Assembly: GCA_024645085.1 (NCBI GenBank)
Contig: JAHEGN010000004.1
Location: 1-64,000, forward strand
Reading direction: 5' to 3'
Source: Rhodobiaceae bacterium
GTDB taxonomy: Bacteria > Pseudomonadota > Alphaproteobacteria > RS24
Length of the DNA stretch: 64,000 nt
Shown: positions 54,343 to 64,000 of the stretch, in pieces
How the letters are laid out: every line of letters begins with the position of its first letter
How positions within the stretch are numbered: position 1 is the stretch's first letter
The notes under the pieces: generated by a model
The model's input: only the letters and a program-made list of their open reading frames with translations
Told to the model about the DNA's origin: nothing
Databases searched by the model: none
Made by a program: the position numbers and the translations under genes

Positions 54343-55176
54343 ATGCAGCGTTTTCTGGTACTCGACGGCTATGACCGGGCCGGTCGTGCAGGGTTAATCG
54401 AAGCCGGTGCCACATTGGCTGGCGCGCTGTATCGTGATTTGGTGGCGACCTATCGCCCAATGGCGCAGATAGATATTCTTCATCCGGCCGATACTGACGC
54501 CAGCCTTCCCGATTTATCGGCCTATGACGCCATGTTTTGGACTGGTTCCAGCCTCACAATTTATGACGATGTGCCCGCCGTCACCCGACAAATCGAACTG
54601 GCCCGCGCCGCCTTTCGGCTTGGCATTCCGGCCTTTGGCTCATGTTGGGCCTTGCAATTGGCCAGTGTTGCCGCTGGTGGCAGTTGTCGCAAAAACCCCA
54701 AGGGCCGCGAATTTGGCCTGACGCGACAACTCAGCCTGACGCCAGCCGGTCGCCAGCATCCCGTTTTAGCCGGACGCGACGCGCCTTATTGTGGCTTTAC
54801 CAGCCATTTTGATGAAGTCGAAAGCCTGCCCAACGGCACGGAAATATTGGTCACCAATCAAGCGACAAAAGTTCAAGGGGCCGAAATCCATTTTGAAAAT
54901 GGCCGTTTCTTTGCCTTACAATATCATCCGGAATATGATTTTTCAGAAATTGCGGCGCTGGCTAAATTCCGCGGCCAAGGGCTCATCGCTGAGGGTTTTG
55001 TCGACGGCCAAGCTGGTTTAGATAATTATATCAACGGCTGTCAGCAGCTCAGTGAATCGCCAAATGACGAGGGCTTAAGAGCGCATTTTGCCGCCACAGA
55101 TGATGTTTTGCAGGCGGCGCGCAAACATAATGAAATTATTCATTGGCTCAACCTTCATTTTCCTATCACCAATTAG
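54343..55176 (+). CDS. Class I glutamine amidotransferase-like protein
   Basis: The 277-residue protein has the catalytic triad of class I amidotransferases: the nucleophile Cys in FGSCWALQLASVAAGG and His/Glu in FALQYHPEYDFSEIA. It resembles the GMP-synthase-like stand-alone amidotransferases (gamma-glutamyl hydrolase-type members included). The C-terminal 60 residues extend beyond the domain and are not recognised. The ATG at 54343 with AGGA upstream is preferred to the overlapping one at 54301. Possible substrates include gamma-glutamylated amines, but that is a guess. Confidence 0.85.
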   Translation: MQRFLVLDGYDRAGRAGLIEAGATLAGALYRDLVATYRPMAQIDILHPADTDASLPDLSAYDAMFWTGSSLTIYDDVPAVTRQIELARAAFRLGIPAFGSCWALQLASVAAGGSCRKNPKGREFGLTRQLSLTPAGRQHPVLAGRDAPYCGFTSHFDEVESLPNGTEILVTNQATKVQGAEIHFENGRFFALQYHPEYDFSEIAALAKFRGQGLIAEGFVDGQAGLDNYINGCQQLSESPNDEGLRAHFAATDDVLQAARKHNEIIHWLNLHFPITN

Positions 55177-55192
55177 GGGCGATTAAGGCCGG

Positions 55193-56320
55193 TTAAATCG
55201 GATCAATATCGCCCTGCGCCTGTTGTGCTTTGAAATCAGCGCGAAAAGCCTCAAACCGGTTTTCTTCAATCGCTAAACGCATGGCGGCCATCAGCTCCTG
55301 ATAGAATGCCAAATTATGCCAGGTCAGCAACATGGCGCCGAGATATTCGCCGCAGCGATGCAAATGGTGCAAATAGGCGCGGCTATATTGATGACTGGCC
55401 GGACACTCACTATTGGCATCAAGCGGGCGTTTATCCGCCGCGTGGCGGGCGTTGCGAATATTGACTTTGCCGCGCCACGTATAGGCGGTGCCATGGCGGC
55501 CAGCCCGCGTTGGCATCACGCAATCAAACATATCAATGCCGCGCGCCACTGCCTCCACCAAATCATCCGGCGTGCCGACCCCCATTAAATAACGCGGCCG
55601 GTCTTGTGGCAGAACTGGAGTCGTGTAATCGAGCACATTGAGCATCATTTCTTGCCCCTCGCCGACGGCCAGCCCACCAACCGCATAGCCGTCAAAGCCA
55701 ATCTCTTGCAGTGCTGCGGCGCTTTCATGGCGCAAATGCTCATAGGTTGAACCTTGAACAATGCCAAATAAGGCATCCCCCTCGCCCTTATCATAATCGG
55801 CAAATGCCTGTTTTGAGCGCGCCGCCCAGCGCATCGATAAGTGCATGGATTTTTCAGCCTGTTTTTCAGTTGCCGGAAATGGCGTGCATTCATCCAGCAC
55901 CATGCGAATATTGGCCCCCAAAAGGGTTTGAATCTCAATACTGCGCTCTGGCGTCAGCATATATTTTTGGCCGTCTAAATGGCTTTGGAAGTTAACCCCG
56001 TCCTCGCTCATTTTCGCTAATTTTGACAGCGACATTACTTGAAAGCCGCCACTATCGGTCAAAATCGGCCCGTCCCACTGCATAAACTCTTGCAGACCAC
56101 CGAGCGCCGCCACTTCCTCAGCCCCTGGCCGCAACATCAAATGATAAGTATTGCCCAAGACAATATCGGCCCCCAAATCGCGAACTTGCTGCGGATACAT
56201 GGCCTTGACCGTCGCCGCTGTGCCGACCGGCATAAAGGCTGGCGTGCGAATGTCGCCGCGCGGCGTATTGATAAGCCCGCGACGCGCCATGCCGTCGGTA
56301 TTGATTAACGTAAATTTCAT
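55193..56320 (-). CDS. tgt: Queuine tRNA-ribosyltransferase
   Basis: This enzyme exchanges guanine 34 of GUN tRNAs for preQ1, the key insertion step of queuosine synthesis. The 375 residues include [34 protein letters not shown] (active-site Asp), GGLAVGEG and [16 protein letters not shown] (nucleophile Asp). The ATG at 56320 overlaps the queA stop (ATGA), giving a queA-tgt pair. The structural zinc site is altered: where C-x-C-x2-C is expected, residues 304-309 read SECPAS, so two cysteines are serines, although the downstream histidine in LLTWHNL remains. Identity is certain; the loss of zinc is inferred. Confidence 0.95.
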   Translation of the reverse strand: MKFTLINTDGMARRGLINTPRGDIRTPAFMPVGTAATVKAMYPQQVRDLGADIVLGNTYHLMLRPGAEEVAALGGLQEFMQWDGPILTDSGGFQVMSLSKLAKMSEDGVNFQSHLDGQKYMLTPERSIEIQTLLGANIRMVLDECTPFPATEKQAEKSMHLSMRWAARSKQAFADYDKGEGDALFGIVQGSTYEHLRHESAAALQEIGFDGYAVGGLAVGEGQEMMLNVLDYTTPVLPQDRPRYLMGVGTPDDLVEAVARGIDMFDCVMPTRAGRHGTAYTWRGKVNIRNARHAADKRPLDANSECPASHQYSRAYLHHLHRCGEYLGAMLLTWHNLAFYQELMAAMRLAIEENRFEAFRADFKAQQAQGDIDPI

Positions 56321-57366
56321 AATGGCGCTCTTTCTAGCAAACACGCATCGCCATAGGAATAGAACCGATAACCATTGGCAATTGCATGGGCATAGGCTTG
56401 TTGCATATTTTGCAGGCCGCTAAAGGCTGAAATCAGCATAAACAAGGTCGAGCGCGGCAAATGAAAATTGGTCAAAAGCATATCGGCGGCACGAAACTGA
56501 TAGCCCGGCGTGATAAAAATATCGGTAAACGCTTCGAATGGAATGATCTGGCCATTTGCTTGTGCCGCGCTTTCGATTAACCGCAAAGACGTCGTGCCGA
56601 CGCAAATAATCCGGCCGCCTTCAGCCTTTACCTGATTGAGCGCCCGCGCCGTTTCTTCACTGACCTGCCCCCATTCACCGTGCATTTTATGGTCATTTGT
56701 ATCATCAACCTTAACCGGCACAAAGGTGCCCGGGCCGACATGCAAGGTCACTTCGTGCAAGCTGACGCCCTTGGCTTTCAGTCGGTCTAATAATTCCGGC
56801 GTGAAATGCAGTCCTGCCGTTGGCGCGGCAACAGCGCCATCCTGGCGGGCAAACATGGTTTGATAATCTTCAGTATCACGCGCATCTGGGGCGCGTTTAC
56901 TGGCGATGTAGGGCGGCAAAGGCATGCTGCCAAGGGCCGCTAATGTGGTTTCCATTGCGTCGGCCGCAATCCGAAAGCTTAATTGCGCCGTGCCCTCGTG
57001 GCGCATGGATATGTCTGCCGTCACGCCGTTAAAATCAATGATATCGCCATCTTTGACGCGTTTGGCAGGCTTTAGAAAACACCGCCAATCAACCGGCCCA
57101 AGCCGTTCGATAAGGGTGAACTCAATTTTAGCCCCCGGCGCTCCGTCACGTAAGCGCGTGCCCAATAGACGTGCCGGAATAACCTTTGTGACATTCACCA
57201 CAAGTGCGTCGCCCGCCTTTAGCTTATTGGGCAAATCGGCGACACGGGCGTCACTGAGCTGGCCCTGCGCCGCAACGTGTAACAGCCGCGCTTGATCACG
57301 CGGCTGCACAGGTCTTAAAGCGATAAGGCTTTCGGGCAGGTCAAAATCAAATAGATCGACCTGCAT
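56317..57366 (-). CDS. queA: S-adenosylmethionine:tRNA ribosyltransferase-isomerase
   Basis: This enzyme transfers and rearranges the ribose of S-adenosylmethionine onto 7-aminomethyl-7-deazaguanine in tRNA, forming epoxyqueuosine. The 349 residues start [29 protein letters not shown], with [33 protein letters not shown] and [15 protein letters not shown], all diagnostic. It precedes tgt with a 4-nt overlap and follows the cyclophilin gene by 5 nt. Confidence 0.97.
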   Translation of the reverse strand: MQVDLFDFDLPESLIALRPVQPRDQARLLHVAAQGQLSDARVADLPNKLKAGDALVVNVTKVIPARLLGTRLRDGAPGAKIEFTLIERLGPVDWRCFLKPAKRVKDGDIIDFNGVTADISMRHEGTAQLSFRIAADAMETTLAALGSMPLPPYIASKRAPDARDTEDYQTMFARQDGAVAAPTAGLHFTPELLDRLKAKGVSLHEVTLHVGPGTFVPVKVDDTNDHKMHGEWGQVSEETARALNQVKAEGGRIICVGTTSLRLIESAAQANGQIIPFEAFTDIFITPGYQFRAADMLLTNFHLPRSTLFMLISAFSGLQNMQQAYAHAIANGYRFYSYGDACLLERAPL

Positions 57367-57371
57367 GTGGC

Positions 57372-57893
57372 TTAATCGGCCAAACGAAGTGAAATAATCG
57401 CATCTGGCGTAGCTGGTGGCTCGCCTTTGGCAATCGCATCAATATGTTCCATGCCCTCAACCACTTCACCAAATACGGTATATTGACCGTTTAGCCATGT
57501 CGCATCGTCGAAACAGATGAAAAACTGGCTATTGGCACTGTCTGGGTGCTGCGAGCGGGCCATGCCCAAAGTACCGCGCTTGAAAGGCGCATCGGAAAAT
57601 TCAGCCCGCAAGTCAGGATATTCTGAGCCACCCATGCCGGTTCCGGTTGGGTCACCGGTTTGCGCCATAAACCCGTCAATCACACGGTGAAAGACGATAC
57701 CATCGTAAAATTTTTCTTCGATTAGGGTCTTAATGCGTTCAACATGGCCTGGTGCCAAATCTTCGCGCAAATTAATTTTAACCGTTCCGGTTTTTAGTTC
57801 CATCAGCATGATCATCTCCTTGTCTGCTGCCCATGCTGACACTGAGGTGCTCATAACTGCGAACGCGGTCAAAACAATCATAATGTAACGCAT
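57372..57893 (-). CDS. Peptidyl-prolyl cis-trans isomerase, cyclophilin type, exported
   Basis: This foldase isomerises proline bonds, here in the periplasm. The 173 residues have an N-terminal signal sequence ending in AWAA (about residue 22) and the cyclophilin core: FYDGIVFHRVIDGFMAQTGDPTGTG, GTLGMARSQHPDSANSQFFICF and LNGQYTVFGEVVEGM. GGAG lies 7 nt before the ATG at 57893. The order gyrA-coaD-cyclophilin-queA-tgt is common in alphaproteobacteria. Confidence 0.93.
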   Translation of the reverse strand: MRYIMIVLTAFAVMSTSVSAWAADKEMIMLMELKTGTVKINLREDLAPGHVERIKTLIEEKFYDGIVFHRVIDGFMAQTGDPTGTGMGGSEYPDLRAEFSDAPFKRGTLGMARSQHPDSANSQFFICFDDATWLNGQYTVFGEVVEGMEHIDAIAKGEPPATPDAIISLRLAD

Positions 57894-57923
57894 GACATTC
57901 TCCATTTAAAATACTGTAATTGC

Positions 57924-58400
57924 TTAAATATTATCCAACACAACTCTCGGCACAAAGGGGCTAACATCGCCACCCATGGCATGAATTTGGCGGATTAACG
58001 TTGACGAAATAAAGCCGACATTAGCAGATGCAGCTAAGAATACGGTTTCAATTTCCGGCGCCATAGCGCGGTTCATCGAGGTCATTTGTGCCTCGTAATC
58101 AAAATCAGCAGCGGTCCGCAGGCCGCGAATGATAAGATTGGCGCCCTGTTGGCGCGCCACATCGACCAAAAGCCCTTCAAAACTGGTAACCGATAGCTCA
58201 GTCCCCATTGTTTTAGCAATCGGCCCCATTTCACTCTCAATCATCGCCATCCGCTGTTCGAGCGAAAACATGGGGGTTTTGGTGGCGCTAATACCAATAC
58301 CAACAATCAACTTATTAACCACAGCCAAGCTACGTTTGATGATATCAATATGGCCATTGGTAATTGGGTCAAAACTGCCAGGATAAAGACCTACACGCAT
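57924..58400 (-). CDS. coaD: Phosphopantetheine adenylyltransferase
   Basis: This enzyme transfers AMP to 4'-phosphopantetheine, the penultimate step of coenzyme A synthesis. The 158 residues have YPGSFDPITNGHIDIIKR with the T-x-GH nucleotidyltransferase motif, IIRGLRTAADFDYEAQM and FISSTLIRQI. It begins 5 nt after the gyrA stop, suggesting cotranscription. Confidence 0.97.
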   Translation of the reverse strand: MRVGLYPGSFDPITNGHIDIIKRSLAVVNKLIVGIGISATKTPMFSLEQRMAMIESEMGPIAKTMGTELSVTSFEGLLVDVARQQGANLIIRGLRTAADFDYEAQMTSMNRAMAPEIETVFLAASANVGFISSTLIRQIHAMGGDVSPFVPRVVLDNI

Positions 58401-58405
58401 GATGA

Positions 58406-61345
58406 CTATTCCTCGTCTGTCGCCGGTGGCTCATCAGAACCAGCACCCTCGGCACCCTCTGGCACCTCATCTGAGGCGTCATCATCGGATGTTTCACCCA
58501 AATGCGCAACCGATACGACTTTTGCATCTATTTCTGTTTTGAAAATCGTTACACCCTGTGTGTTTCTTCCGGCAATCCGTATGTCATCGACCGGACAGCG
58601 AATAAGCGTGCCGCCATCGGTGACCAACATTATCTGATCGCTCTCTTCGACCGGGAAAGCTGCCAATAAGCTGCCATTACGCTCAGTGACCGTCATCGCG
58701 ATAATGCCCTTACCGCCACGTCCGGACACGCGATACTCATAGGCTGATGAGCGTTTGCCGAAACCATTTTCGCTGACCGCCAGAATAAATTGTTCATTGG
58801 CCCCAAGCTCCGCATAGCGCTCTGGCGACAAGGCGGTTTCTTCGAGGTTTTCCTCGTCACTGGCCACATCAACAACATCTGTTTCAATATCGTCGTCCGT
58901 GGCCCGACGTATTATCGCTGCCTGTTTCAAATACGTATTGCGTTCGGCCGGTGTCGCCTCGCTATGGCGCAAAATAGCCATGGAAATAACACTGGCACCG
59001 GAATCGAGGCGAATACCGCGCACGCCGGTCGAATTACGACTACGGAACACGCGGACATCAGAAACCGGGAAACGAATGGCCCGACCGCTTGAGCTGGTCA
59101 GCAATACATCATCATTGGTTGAACAGGTTTCCACCCCAATAATCCGCTCGCCCTCATCTGGTTTCATGGCAATTTTACCATTGCGGTTGATTTGCACGAA
59201 ATCTGACAAATCATTGCGTCGCACATTGCCCAGGCTGGTGGCAAACATGACGTGCAAATTACCCCATGTCGCTTCATCGGCGGGCAAGGCCATAATATCG
59301 GCAATGCCCTCACCCTCGGTTAGCGGCAAGAGATTAACCAAGGCCTTGCCGCGCGATTGCGGGCTGCCAACCGGCAGTTTCCAAACCTTCATTTTATAAA
59401 CAATGCCGGTCGTCGAGAAAAACAATACCGGCTGATGAGTGTTGGCCACAAAAATACGGCTAACGAAATCTTCGTCCTTAGTCGCCATGCCGGAACGGCC
59501 TTTGCCGCCACGGCGTTGGGCCCGATAGGTCGACAGCGGCACGCGCTTGATATAGCCGCCATGGCTAACGGTTACCACCATGTCTTCTTGTGGAATCAGC
59601 GATTCATCATCGACTTCACCATCATGTTCGACAAATTCGGACCGTCGTGGCGTGGCAAATTCATTGCGCACATAATCCAGTTCTTCGCCAATAATCTGCA
59701 TCACCCGCTCACGCGAGCGCAGAATATCCAGATAATCAGCGATTTGGTCGCCTAATGTTTTCAGCTCATCGCCGATTTCGTCGCGGCCCATGGCCGTCAG
59801 ACGTTGCAGACGCAATTCTAAAATCGCCCGTGCCTGCGCTTCGCTGAGCACGTAAGTGCCCTCTTCCGACACACGGTGCAACGGATCATCAATCAACGCC
59901 ACCATATCCATCACATCGGTGGCTGGCCAATGGCGTTCCATTAATTGACGGCGGGCTTCTTGCGGCGACGGCGCTTTGCGAATAAGCGCAATCACTTCAT
60001 CAATATTGGCCACGGCAATGGCCAAACCAACCAAGACATGAGCGCGATCGCGGGCTTTTGACAGTTCAAACTTTGACCGCCGCGTTACCACTTCCTCACG
60101 GAAAGCAATAAACGCGGTCAACATTTGACGCACGGTCATTAATTGCGGCTGACCCTGATTTAGCGCCAGCATATTGGCGCCAAAACTGGTCTGTAATTGC
60201 GAATAACGATAAAGCTGATTGAGCACCACCTCGGACACCGCATCGCGCTTGAGCTCAACAACCACGCGCATACCATCGCGGTCAGATTCATCACGCAAAT
60301 CGCTAATGCCATCAATCGTCTTTTCGCGCACCAAATCAGCAATTTTTTCAATCATTGATGATTTATTCACCTGATAGGGAATTTCGGTGATGATAATGGC
60401 TTCGCGGTCTTTCTTGATTTGCTCAACACTGGCGCGCCCGCGCATAATTACCGAGCCGCGCCCTGTGGTAACCGCCGAACGTGAGCCGGTGCGGCCTAAA
60501 ATCAAACCGCCAGTTGGGAAGTCAGGCCCCGGAACATAGTCCAGCATTTCCTCATCACTCATCGCCGGATTTTCCATCAACGCCTTACAGCCGTCGACCA
60601 ATTCGCCGAGATTATGCGGCGGCACATTGGTTGCCATGCCGACGGCAATACCGCTGGCGCCATTGACCAAAAGGTTTGGCAGCCGCGCCGGTAAAACCGT
60701 TGGCTCGCGCTCTGAATTATCGTAATTGTCCTGAAAATCGACAGTGTTTTTATCAATATCAGCGAGAATGGAATGCGCCGGCTTGGCCATACGCACTTCG
60801 GTATAACGCATCGCTGCTGGCGGGTCACCGTCAACAGAACCAAAATTGCCCTGGCCGTCGAGCAAAGGCAGGCGCATCGAGAAATCCTGCGCCATACGCA
60901 CCAAAGCGTCATAAATTGATTGGTCGCCATGCGGGTGATACTTACCGATCACGTCACCAACAACACGGGCTGATTTGCGATATGGCTTATTGAAATCATA
61001 ACCGTTTTCATTCATTGAGAACAAAATCCGACGATGCACAGGTTTCAAGCCATCGCGCACATCGGGCAAGGCCCGCGAGACAATCACACTCATCGCGTAA
61101 TCCAAATAGGATGTCCGCATTTCGTCTTCGATGCTTATTGGCTGAACGTCAAAACCACCATGCGGCGGCCCACCCGCTGGCGGTACGGAACCGCCATCAC
61201 CGCCATCTGACCCACCTGCATCACCAGCCGAAACCTCTGTTTCATGGCCGCCTTCTTCAGACGCATTTTGCTCTTCAGCCTCGGCTGAGGCCTCGTCGAT
61301 TATTGCATCTTCTGTATCAGAAGGATTTTCAGGTGTTTGCGTCAA
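58406..61345 (-). CDS. gyrA: DNA gyrase subunit A
   Basis: This is the breakage-reunion subunit of DNA gyrase. The 979 residues have an unusual acidic, glycine-rich N-terminal extension of about 75 residues before [25 protein letters not shown], the usual start region. The active Tyr lies in the APARMRYTEV-like [11 protein letters not shown]. The GyrA box QRRGGKGRS is intact and a six-bladed C-terminal domain follows, ending in an acidic tail ([19 protein letters not shown]). In the quinolone-resistance region [12 protein letters not shown], the position of E. coli Ser83 is Gln while Asp87 is kept. No intergenic gene lies upstream (61346-61487). Confidence 0.97.
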   Translation of the reverse strand: MTQTPENPSDTEDAIIDEASAEAEEQNASEEGGHETEVSAGDAGGSDGGDGGSVPPAGGPPHGGFDVQPISIEDEMRTSYLDYAMSVIVSRALPDVRDGLKPVHRRILFSMNENGYDFNKPYRKSARVVGDVIGKYHPHGDQSIYDALVRMAQDFSMRLPLLDGQGNFGSVDGDPPAAMRYTEVRMAKPAHSILADIDKNTVDFQDNYDNSEREPTVLPARLPNLLVNGASGIAVGMATNVPPHNLGELVDGCKALMENPAMSDEEMLDYVPGPDFPTGGLILGRTGSRSAVTTGRGSVIMRGRASVEQIKKDREAIIITEIPYQVNKSSMIEKIADLVREKTIDGISDLRDESDRDGMRVVVELKRDAVSEVVLNQLYRYSQLQTSFGANMLALNQGQPQLMTVRQMLTAFIAFREEVVTRRSKFELSKARDRAHVLVGLAIAVANIDEVIALIRKAPSPQEARRQLMERHWPATDVMDMVALIDDPLHRVSEEGTYVLSEAQARAILELRLQRLTAMGRDEIGDELKTLGDQIADYLDILRSRERVMQIIGEELDYVRNEFATPRRSEFVEHDGEVDDESLIPQEDMVVTVSHGGYIKRVPLSTYRAQRRGGKGRSGMATKDEDFVSRIFVANTHQPVLFFSTTGIVYKMKVWKLPVGSPQSRGKALVNLLPLTEGEGIADIMALPADEATWGNLHVMFATSLGNVRRNDLSDFVQINRNGKIAMKPDEGERIIGVETCSTNDDVLLTSSSGRAIRFPVSDVRVFRSRNSTGVRGIRLDSGASVISMAILRHSEATPAERNTYLKQAAIIRRATDDDIETDVVDVASDEENLEETALSPERYAELGANEQFILAVSENGFGKRSSAYEYRVSGRGGKGIIAMTVTERNGSLLAAFPVEESDQIMLVTDGGTLIRCPVDDIRIAGRNTQGVTIFKTEIDAKVVSVAHLGETSDDDASDEVPEGAEGAGSDEPPATDEE

Positions 61346-61401
61346 AAGTCAGTTTTCCTCGCGCATTTCAAATAGCCGCAATGGCTCTAATTCATGATTA
61401 A

Positions 61402-61407
61402 ATCATA
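61402..61407 (-). promoter_or_regulatory. Possible extended -10 promoter element for gyrA
   Basis: On the minus strand the sequence TGCTATGAT contains TATGAT with an upstream TG, an extended -10 pattern, 57 nt before the gyrA start. A well-spaced -35 is not evident, so the call is tentative. Confidence 0.3.
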
Positions 61408-61487
61408 GCATTTACGGGCCGCGACGAACAGTCAAAAGCAGCTCTTTTTATGGCCTGTAAGCCATTGTTTTTATGAGGCTTTTATTC

Positions 61488-61958
61488 CTAAAATGGAATG
61501 TCGTCATCATTCAGTTTGTCGCCACCGCCAGCAATCGCTTGGGCTGGCGAATCATTGCCCATTGACCCGTAGTCGCCGCCGCTTGACGAAAAGCCTTCGC
61601 CGCCGCTTCGGGTGTCGAGCATGGTCAAAACACCGCCGAAATTTTGCAAGACAACTTCGGTTGAATAGCGGTCTGCGCCCTTATCATCTTGCCATTTACG
61701 CGTTTGTAGTTGGCCTTCAATATAGACCTTTGAACCTTTTTTGAGATATTGCTCGGCAATCCGGCACAGCCCCTCTGAGAACAAAACAACGCGATGCCAT
61801 TCGGTTTTTTCGCGCTTTTCGCCGGAGTTTTTATCGCGCCATGACTCACTGGTAGCGACACTTAGATTAACCACCGGACGGCCATCCTTTGTGCTCTTCA
61901 CATCTGGGTCGGCGCCCAAATTTCCTACCAAAATTACTTTGTTCACGCTTCCAGCCAT
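61488..61958 (-). CDS. ssb: Single-stranded DNA-binding protein
   Basis: This protein coats single-stranded DNA during replication and repair. The 156 residues have the OB-fold ([42 protein letters not shown]), a glycine-serine-rich disordered linker and the protein-recruiting C-tip DDDIPF. It is divergent from uvrA (194-nt gap) and upstream of gyrA on the same strand. Confidence 0.97.
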   Translation of the reverse strand: MAGSVNKVILVGNLGADPDVKSTKDGRPVVNLSVATSESWRDKNSGEKREKTEWHRVVLFSEGLCRIAEQYLKKGSKVYIEGQLQTRKWQDDKGADRYSTEVVLQNFGGVLTMLDTRSGGEGFSSSGGDYGSMGNDSPAQAIAGGGDKLNDDDIPF

Positions 61959-62152
61959 GATTCGTCTCCTTGTTATTGTGTCAGCCTATCCGACCCAGCC
62001 AATTTAACCTATCCCCCGCAGAGGCTTATTCTCGCTTAGCTGTGGATTACTCTACCGCAGGTGCCGTGGCAGTGCTAAAACCACACGACAAGGCTAGTAA
62101 TTATTCCGCTAAGCCCTAAATTTTATGTCAGTAGACAATTTCAGGATGTGTA

Positions 62153-64000
62153 ATGGCCGCCAAAAAACCCCTCAAAACACCGCAAGCCAAGAAAATCAGA
62201 ATCATTGGCGCCCGCGAACATAACTTGAAAAACGTCTCACTGGATCTGCCGCGTGATGAGTTGATTGTCATCACCGGCTTATCTGGATCGGGCAAGAGCT
62301 CGCTGGCCTTTGATACAATCTATGCCGAGGGCCAACGCCGTTATGTCGAAAGCCTATCGGCCTATGCGCGTCAGTTTCTTGAGATGATGCAAAAGCCTGA
62401 CGTTGACCAAATCGACGGGCTTTCCCCAGCCATTTCAATCGAACAAAAGACAACCTCGCGCAACCCGCGCTCGACGGTCGGTACCGTTACAGAAATTTAT
62501 GACTATTTGCGCCTTCTTTTTGCTCGCGTTGGGGTTCCCTATTCGCCGGCCACTGGTCTGCCAATTGAAAGCCAAACCATTTCGCAAATGGTCGACCGCA
62601 TCATGGCCCTGCCAGAAGGCACGCGGCTTTACCTCTTGGCGCCAATTGTACGTGGCCGTAAGGGGGAATATCGCAAAGATTTTGCCGAACTGCAGCGACG
62701 TGGTTTTCAGCGGGTCAAAGTCGATGGCGCGTTTTACGAAATTACCGACGTGCCCGCTCTCGATAAAAAGCTGAAACACGATATTGATGTAGTGGTTGAC
62801 CGCTTGGTGGTGAAAGCCGATTTAGGCAATCGCGTAGCCGATAGTATGGAGGTCGCCATTGGTCTTACGGATGGAATAGCAGTAGCTGAAATGGCCGATG
62901 CCGGTAAAAAGGATGAAGCCCCTGAGCGGATTATTTTTTCCTCGCGTTTTGCCTGTCCAGTGTCCGGCTTCACCATTGACGAAATAGAACCGCGACTATT
63001 TTCCTTTAACAATCCATTTGGCGCGTGCCCGTCATGTGATGGGCTTGGCACGCAATTTTTTATCGACCCGATTGCCATTGTCCCCGATGGTGGTTTGACC
63101 CTGTATAAAGGTGCAGTCGCCCCATGGGCCAAGACCACTTCCCCCTATTACACGCAGACTTTGGAATCGATTGCCAAACATTATGGTTTCAAAATGAGCA
63201 GTAAATGGAATGATTTGCCGAGCCAAGCGCAGCAAGTGATTTTGCATGGCTCGGGCGATGAGGTGATTGTTTTCACCTATGACGATGGAATGCGCAGCTA
63301 TCAAACCAAAAAACCGTTTGAAGGCGTCATACCCAATCTAGAGCGTCGATATCGCGAAACTGATAGCAGCTGGGCGCGCGAAGAAATAGAAAAATTTCAA
63401 TCCGTAACCGATTGCGACGTCTGCGACGGCTATCGCTTGAAACCCGAAGCCTTGGCGGTGAAAATTGCCGATAAACACGCCGGTGAAGTGGCCCGCATGT
63501 CTATTCGGGCGGCCGATGCATGGTTTCAAAACCTCGATAAGCAATTAAGCGCCAAACAGCGCAAAATCGCTGAACGCGTGCTCAAGGAAATACGCGAACG
63601 CCTGCGCTTCCTCAATGATGTAGGGCTTGATTATCTCACTTTATCGCGCAATTCCGGCACTTTATCGGGTGGCGAAAGTCAGCGCATTCGGCTGGCTTCA
63701 CAAATTGGTTCTGGCCTGACAGGTGTCCTTTATGTTTTGGATGAACCCTCCATTGGTCTTCATCAACGCGACAATAGCCGCTTGCTTGAAACGCTTGTTC
63801 GTTTGCGCGACCTTGGCAACACAGTGATTGTCGTCGAGCACGATGAGGAAGCTATTATGACGGCTGACCATGTCGTCGACATTGGCCCCGGGGCCGGTAT
63901 TCATGGCGGTGAAGTTATTGCTCAAGGCACGCCGGACGATATTGTTAAATGTAAGAAAAGCCTCACCGGCCAATATTTGTCAGGGGCGCTTGAAGTTGCC
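62153..64000 (+). CDS. uvrA: Excinuclease ABC subunit UvrA, 3' part outside window
   Basis: This is the damage-recognition ATPase of nucleotide excision repair. The ATG at 62153 opens a frame of 616 codons to the right edge with no stop. It has the Walker A motif [15 protein letters not shown], the UvrB-binding and insertion domains, [19 protein letters not shown] (ABC signature) and [14 protein letters not shown] (Walker B). The first zinc finger reads C-P-V-S-G at its first half, where the usual form is C-x2-C, while the second half CPSCDGLG is intact. The ssb-uvrA divergent layout is common. No SOS-box-like GTTC repeats are visible between them. Confidence 0.96.
   Translation, partial: MAAKKPLKTPQAKKIRIIGAREHNLKNVSLDLPRDELIVITGLSGSGKSSLAFDTIYAEGQRRYVESLSAYARQFLEMMQKPDVDQIDGLSPAISIEQKTTSRNPRSTVGTVTEIYDYLRLLFARVGVPYSPATGLPIESQTISQMVDRIMALPEGTRLYLLAPIVRGRKGEYRKDFAELQRRGFQRVKVDGAFYEITDVPALDKKLKHDIDVVVDRLVVKADLGNRVADSMEVAIGLTDGIAVAEMADAGKKDEAPERIIFSSRFACPVSGFTIDEIEPRLFSFNNPFGACPSCDGLGTQFFIDPIAIVPDGGLTLYKGAVAPWAKTTSPYYTQTLESIAKHYGFKMSSKWNDLPSQAQQVILHGSGDEVIVFTYDDGMRSYQTKKPFEGVIPNLERRYRETDSSWAREEIEKFQSVTDCDVCDGYRLKPEALAVKIADKHAGEVARMSIRAADAWFQNLDKQLSAKQRKIAERVLKEIRERLRFLNDVGLDYLTLSRNSGTLSGGESQRIRLASQIGSGLTGVLYVLDEPSIGLHQRDNSRLLETLVRLRDLGNTVIVVEHDEEAIMTADHVVDIGPGAGIHGGEVIAQGTPDDIVKCKKSLTGQYLSGALEVA

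Noticed and set aside
61450-61475. ATGGC/GCCAT hairpin followed by TGTTTTTAT between ssb and gyrA
   Set aside because: The T-run follows the stem only on the plus strand, where no gene is transcribed toward it; on the minus strand it is followed by A residues, so it is not a terminator for ssb.
61959-62152. Search for an SOS box between ssb and uvrA
   Set aside because: No pair of GTTC/GAAC words at the expected spacing was seen, nor a CTGT-N8-ACAG site.

Overview
The window looks like chromosomal DNA from a free-living, probably marine, alphaproteobacterium. Three observations support this. First, several gene neighbourhoods are typical of alphaproteobacteria: ntrY-ntrX-trkA-trkH-D-amino acid aminotransferase-hfq-hflX-mazG, gyrA-coaD-peptidylprolyl isomerase-queA-tgt, and ssb divergent to uvrA. 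Second, the large TonB-dependent receptor is of the Caulobacter type. Third, the first 20 kb is a laminarin (algal storage beta-1,3-glucan) utilisation locus. Base composition is moderate and genes are tightly packed. I cannot name the genus; a SAR116-like or related marine lineage is only a guess.

Positions 1-20 kb: glucan catabolism. On the minus strand, six genes, zwf-pgl-edd-glk-eda-ppc (7985 down to the left edge), are joined by overlaps or gaps of 0-11 nt. They form a complete glucokinase plus Entner-Doudoroff route to pyruvate, followed by a divergent PEP carboxylase that runs off the window. Upstream lie a LacI-family regulator (8121-9134) and a GH3 exo-glucanase lipoprotein (9224-11740). 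On the plus strand follow a TonB-dependent receptor (12194-15265, with a terminator), a secreted GH16 laminarinase, a vSGLT-like sodium/sugar symporter, and a second GH16 enzyme with an unrecognised N-terminal domain. The same 14-bp perfect palindrome, TGACAACGTTGTCA, lies in front of zwf (8027-8040) and in front of the GH3 gene, in the GH3/receptor intergenic region (11833-11846). In both places it overlaps a TTGACA hexamer. I infer one LacI-type regulon joining polysaccharide capture, hydrolysis, glucose import and the central pathway.

Positions 19.5-38.5 kb: mostly housekeeping. There is a small hypothetical gene, tRNA-Ser(UGA), rlpA, a PBP5-type carboxypeptidase, tmk, holB, metG, the NtrYX two-component system, TrkAH potassium uptake, a D-amino-acid aminotransferase, hfq, hflX (which seems to use a non-standard start codon), mazG, a metallo-beta-lactamase-fold hydrolase, tatD and an SDR oxidoreductase.

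Positions 38.5-55.2 kb: a mixed region. It holds a 931-residue cadherin-like repeat protein, small membrane or hypothetical genes, a DCC-family protein, an MTA/SAH-nucleosidase-like gene, glmS-glmU, and an acyl-CoA dehydrogenase. Divergent from the dehydrogenase is a membrane-protein gene split by a frameshift and coupled to a crotonase-like gene. A GPH-type transporter, two hotdog thioesterases, an ABM-domain protein, tRNA-Lys(UUU), a MAPEG protein, a TauD-type dioxygenase and a glutamine-amidotransferase-like protein follow.

Positions 55.2-64 kb: tgt (with two of its three zinc cysteines replaced), queA, a periplasmic cyclophilin, coaD, gyrA (with acidic tails at both ends), ssb and the first 616 codons of uvrA.
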